Shown one piece after another: positions 61,179 to 64,000 of a stretch of DNA of 64,000 bases. Source of the stretch: Luteibacter anthropi (GTDB lineage: Bacteria > Pseudomonadota > Gammaproteobacteria > Xanthomonadales > Rhodanobacteraceae); NCBI RefSeq assembly GCF_011759365.1, contig NZ_JAARLZ010000005.1, positions 186,001-250,000 of the forward strand. Direction: 5' to 3'. Both the position numbers and the translations under genes were made by a program. A model generated the notes under the pieces. That model saw nothing but the letters and a program-made list of their open reading frames with translations, searched no databases and was not told the origin of the DNA. Each line of letters begins with the position of its first letter. Within the stretch, counting starts at the first letter, position 1.

Positions 61179-62081
61179 TCACGGCAAGGGATTGCCACCC
61201 GTTACCCCATAGGTTTCGCCTGTCACAAACGAGGATTCATTCGAGGCCAGGAGTACATACAACGGGGCGCACTCGACCGGTTGACCGGGGCGTTTGAGCG
61301 GAACGCTGGCGCCAAAATCGCGAATCTTCTCCATCGGCTGGCCACCGGAGGGTTGCAGAGCCGTCCAAATGGGTCCCGGAGCGACGGCGTTCACCCGAAT
61401 GCCCTTCTCCGCGACCTGCTTCGCCAGCGCCTTGGTAAACGCCACAATGCAAGCTTTGGTCGAGGCGTAGTCAACCAGGATGTCAGAGGGCTGGTAGGCC
61501 TGGATGGAGGCCGTATTGACGATGGTTGAACCTGCCGGCATGACCTTCAAAGCAGCCTTGCAGAGCCAAAACAAGCCGTAGACGTTCGTTTTGAACGTCT
61601 CGTCGAATTGCGTAGTCGTCAAGTCTGCAATGCTTTCCTGATATGTTTGCTTGCCCGCAACATTGACCAAGATGTCGAGGCCGCCCAGAAAGTCTGAAGC
61701 CTGCTCGACCAAAGAAATGCAGAAGGACTCGTCTTTTAGGTCACCAGCGATGGACCGAATCTGGACGCCCTCGCCTTTCAGGAGCTCCACCACTTCTTTC
61801 GCATCGTGTGCTTCTTCGGGGAGATGCGTGATGACGACCGACGCGCCTTCTCTTGCGAAGGCAATAGCTGCCGCACGACCGATGCCACTGTCACCACCCG
61901 TAATCAGCGCACGACGACCCGATAGACGTCCCGAACCGACGTAAGTCTTTTCACCATGGTCGGCGAGCGGCTGGAGTTTGTCGACGGTGCCTGGAGCCGA
62001 TTGTTTGGGGGTATCAAACGGCGGCCGAGGATACTGCGTGGTGGGGTCAACAAGGTTGGGTTTCTTGTGGTCTTGAGACAT
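61179..62081 (-). CDS. Short-chain dehydrogenase/reductase (YhxC/YghA type), paralogue
   Basis: A 300-residue SDR enzyme with the N-terminal arm DPTTQYPRPPFDTPKQ, cofactor loop TGGDSGIG (residues 61-68), NVAG, NTASIQAYQPS and YASTK. The ATG follows GGAGGACCC closely, a clear start. It is about four-fifths identical to the gene at 1542-2489, and their C-termini are nearly the same over 80 residues. The duplicates may act in the same stress-linked reaction with different regulation. Confidence 0.92.
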   Translation of the reverse strand: MSQDHKKPNLVDPTTQYPRPPFDTPKQSAPGTVDKLQPLADHGEKTYVGSGRLSGRRALITGGDSGIGRAAAIAFAREGASVVITHLPEEAHDAKEVVELLKGEGVQIRSIAGDLKDESFCISLVEQASDFLGGLDILVNVAGKQTYQESIADLTTTQFDETFKTNVYGLFWLCKAALKVMPAGSTIVNTASIQAYQPSDILVDYASTKACIVAFTKALAKQVAEKGIRVNAVAPGPIWTALQPSGGQPMEKIRDFGASVPLKRPGQPVECAPLYVLLASNESSFVTGETYGVTGGNPLP

Positions 62082-62261
62082 GAAGGGTCCTCCAGGTGAG
62101 GGATTGAGGCTAGGCCCATGCCTGTAATAACCCTGTCCACGCACGCCGAAATTGAGTTCACGCCTTCTACAACGAAGTCGCACAAACCCCTCGCTCCGAC
62201 GTCAACCTGATTCGACCCTCAAGAGGTACTGCAGTTCTCCCCTCTTCTCGACCGAATCGGT

Positions 62262-62867
62262 TTACCGCTGGCCCTCGACGAGCCCCTCTAGGCTATTCAG
62301 CAATAGAGGGTGTAATGCGTTCAATCGAGCCGCCGCGCCCTCTCGTTCATCGAGTGCGACTCGAATCAAGGCAAACCCGAGAATTTGTGCAGCGAGAGCA
62401 ACGCCCCGCTCATCGGCCTGCTCGCCCCGCATGGCCATCGCCAGCGGCTCGATGAAGTCGCGGTCCAAATACTCCGCCAATATCGGCCCAGCAACGGGAC
62501 TGCCTATCGAACAAAGCAGCACCCGAAGTGGGTTGTAGCCGCTTCGCCATGCCTCTTGATTCGCTGGCCCAAGCAAGAGGGCTGCCACCCTCATCGGCAT
62601 CTCGCTCAAAGGTGGCTGTAGAAAGTCTTCGGTGCCGAACGCTTGTGAGGCCACCTCACGAAACAGCCCCTCTTTGGACCCGAAGTAGCGAATGACGAGC
62701 GCCGGGTCGACCGAAGCATCACACGCCAAGTCACGAAGGCCTACGCCCTCAAAACTGTTTCGGGAGAAGTGAACTTGTGCGGCCTCCAGGATACGGGCCC
62801 GGGTGGCTTCGGAGTCGCGGGAAGCACCGGCGTTCTTGCGAGGCTTTGGTAGGTGGGCGGTGGTCAT
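62262..62867 (-). CDS. TetR/AcrR family regulator
   Basis: A 201-residue repressor: basic arm (HLPKPRKNAG), helix-turn-helix of TetR type in VGLRDLACDASVDPALVIRYFGSKEGLFRE, given by motif LACDASVDPALVIRYFG, and a helical ligand domain. It is divergent from the dehydrogenase and the TetX-like gene. Two palindromes of the form TCAACA-NN-TGTTGA lie 39 bp apart in between, one beside each gene, a strong sign of direct control in both directions. An ATG at 62879 is possible. Confidence 0.9.
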   Translation of the reverse strand: MTTAHLPKPRKNAGASRDSEATRARILEAAQVHFSRNSFEGVGLRDLACDASVDPALVIRYFGSKEGLFREVASQAFGTEDFLQPPLSEMPMRVAALLLGPANQEAWRSGYNPLRVLLCSIGSPVAGPILAEYLDRDFIEPLAMAMRGEQADERGVALAAQILGFALIRVALDEREGAAARLNALHPLLLNSLEGLVEGQR

Positions 62868-62880
62868 GAGGCACAGCATA

Positions 62881-62894
62881 TCAACACCTGTTGA
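62881..62894. promoter_or_regulatory. TetR operator palindrome 1
   Basis: TCAACA-CC-TGTTGA, arms perfect over 6 bp, 14 bp upstream of the TetR start codon. A TTGACA hexamer begins within it, so it may overlap a -35 box of the rightward promoter. Confidence 0.7.
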
Positions 62895-62919
62895 CAAGGC
62901 AAGGGGAGAGGCGCCTAAT

Positions 62920-62933
62920 TCAACACATGTTGA
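62920..62933. promoter_or_regulatory. TetR operator palindrome 2
   Basis: TCAACA-CA-TGTTGA, same arms as palindrome 1 and 39 bp from it. It lies 17 bp before the start codon of the dehydrogenase, where bound repressor would block initiation. Confidence 0.7.
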
Positions 62934-62949
62934 CTTGCGAGATGCCCTC

Positions 62950-63690
62950 ATGCGGTTGCAAGGAAAAAAAGTCCTGATAACAGGTGGCACAAGCGGAATA
63001 GGTCTCGCCACCGCCCGATTGTTCGTCGATGAAGGCGCCGAGGTCGCCCTCATCGGCCGGAGCCCTGCGAAGTTGGCGACGGCCCTTTCAAGCCTTGGCC
63101 CCGGCGCTCATGGCGAGGCCACCGACGTCGCGTCGCCACGGGGCTTGGCGACAGCCATTGAATGCCTTGCCGGGAAACTGGGTGGCATTGATGTCCTGAT
63201 GGCGAACGCCGGCATCTCAGATGCCCCATCCATCGAGAAGACGACCGAAGCGGACTTTGATGCGCTGATGGGCGTCAACATCAAAGGGGTCATCTTTACG
63301 GTGGTCCATGCCCTTCCCTTTTTAAGCAACGGCGCATCGGTGTTGCTGACGGGCTCGGTCGCCGCTGGCAAGGGCCGGCCTGGAGACCCCTTATATGCCG
63401 CAAGCAAAGGAGCCGTTCGCAGCTTTGGCCGCACGCTTGCGATGGACGAAAGCATGCTCGCGCGACGCATTCGGGTGAATGTGCTGACCCTTGGCGCAAC
63501 CGTGACTCCATTGACCCAGGCCGCCACCGACGACCCGGCCATCCGAGACTATGTGGCCCAGATGGTGCCTATGGGTCGCTGGGGTAAGCCCACCGAAGCC
63601 GCTCAAGCCGCTTTGTTCCTGGCATCGGATGCCTCGTCGTATACCACCGGCGCAGAAATCACCGTCGATGGCGGACTTGCCCATGTCTAA
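62950..63690 (+). CDS. Short-chain dehydrogenase/reductase
   Basis: A 246-residue classical SDR: TGGTSGIG at the start, NAGI, a catalytic serine in LLTGSVAAGKG and YAASK. The C-terminus SYTTGAEITVDGG is standard. The TetR gene with two operator palindromes controls it. Its stop overlaps the start of the TetX-like gene by 8 bases, so both are made together, possibly in detoxification of a quinone or other aromatic. Substrate unknown. Confidence 0.9.
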   Translation: MRLQGKKVLITGGTSGIGLATARLFVDEGAEVALIGRSPAKLATALSSLGPGAHGEATDVASPRGLATAIECLAGKLGGIDVLMANAGISDAPSIEKTTEADFDALMGVNIKGVIFTVVHALPFLSNGASVLLTGSVAAGKGRPGDPLYAASKGAVRSFGRTLAMDESMLARRIRVNVLTLGATVTPLTQAATDDPAIRDYVAQMVPMGRWGKPTEAAQAALFLASDASSYTTGAEITVDGGLAHV

Positions 63691-64000
63691 CAACCGGCAT
63701 CTCCCATCGAATCACCTACTGCATGGCCTCCGTATCGCCATCGTGGGCGGCGGTCCGTCCGGCTTGACCTTGGCCCGCCTTCTTCAACAACAAGCCATCG
63801 ACGTCGTCGTGTACGAGCGTGATTCGGCTGCCGACGCCCGCACCCAAGGCGGCTCTTTAGACCTGCATGAAGACAGCGGGCAACGCGCCTTAGCAGCTGC
63901 AGGACTGGGGGAGGCGTTTCAGCGTATATCCCGACCCGACGGTCAGCATTCGAAGATATTCAACCAACAAGGCGAATTGTGCGGTGAACTCAAAGCCGAA
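63683..64000 (+). CDS. TetX-like FAD-dependent monooxygenase, 3' end beyond window
   Basis: The visible 106 residues hold the FAD-binding loop IAIVGGGPSGLTLARLL and VVVYERDSAADARTQGGSLDLHE in two parts (YERDS and QGGSLDLHEDSGQ), as in the TetX/flavin monooxygenase group that hydroxylates aromatic substrates. It overlaps the dehydrogenase gene by 8 bases and belongs to the same TetR-controlled operon. Whether it inactivates tetracycline cannot be judged from the part shown. Confidence 0.82.
   Translation, partial: MSNNRHLPSNHLLHGLRIAIVGGGPSGLTLARLLQQQAIDVVVYERDSAADARTQGGSLDLHEDSGQRALAAAGLGEAFQRISRPDGQHSKIFNQQGELCGELKAE

Noticed and set aside
1-64000. CRISPR array, rRNA, riboswitch or insertion sequence
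   Set aside because: No regularly spaced repeats, no rRNA-like sequence, no recognisable riboswitch and no transposase gene were seen.

Overview
The window is about 64 kb of GC-rich DNA. Its gene content (MexEF-OprN-type efflux operon, GlxA-type regulators, many short-chain dehydrogenases, TetR and LysR regulators) and protein wording suggest a gammaproteobacterium of the Xanthomonadales, most likely the Rhodanobacteraceae (Luteibacter or Dyella relatives). That placement is an inference; no rRNA or other marker gene is present. I see no tRNA gene and no CRISPR array.

Left flank (1-19.1 kb) looks like ordinary chromosome: an AI-2E-type permease, a small XRE regulator, a YhxC/YghA-type dehydrogenase, a lipoprotein, a three-gene RND efflux operon read leftwards (adaptor, pump, outer-membrane channel), two GlxA-type regulators coupled to an MFS transporter, a MASE1 membrane protein, a TetR regulator divergent from a degenerate inositol-monophosphatase-like gene plus an NmrA-like gene, and a second TetR gene divergent from a membrane protein with three copies of a 14-bp operator between them.

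Island 1 (about 20.4-33.8 kb) is bounded by two near-identical 25-bp copies of a tRNA-Ser 3' end. Each copy lies exactly 84 bp from the start of a tyrosine integrase: one is only a relic, the other lost its C-terminal catalytic half. Inside are a relaxation protein, a MobA/MobL relaxase with a broken 3' part, a calpain-like cysteine protease next to a small exported protein, a large helicase-nuclease with a companion gene, and a RES-domain protein. Just outside its left end are an NTF2-fold immunity gene and a small exported protein. The element looks immobile now.

Island 2 (about 33.8-54 kb) is a dense accessory region: a PD-(D/E)XK protein translationally coupled to a repeat (HEAT-like) protein and divergent from a proteasome-like Ntn peptidase (the most novel-looking set here), decayed genes, an ImmA/IrrE protease, a DUF1173-like protein with two unknown neighbours, a phage-type adenine methylase operon, two divergent nucleases (PD-(D/E)XK and Mrr), and a large serine recombinase at the right end.

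Right flank (54-64 kb) is again metabolic chromosome: tandem LysR regulators divergent from an amidohydrolase, an MFS transporter, a Tat-exported aldo/keto reductase, a close paralogue of the dehydrogenase at 1.5 kb, and a TetR gene divergent from a dehydrogenase and a TetX-like monooxygenase with two palindromic operators between them.
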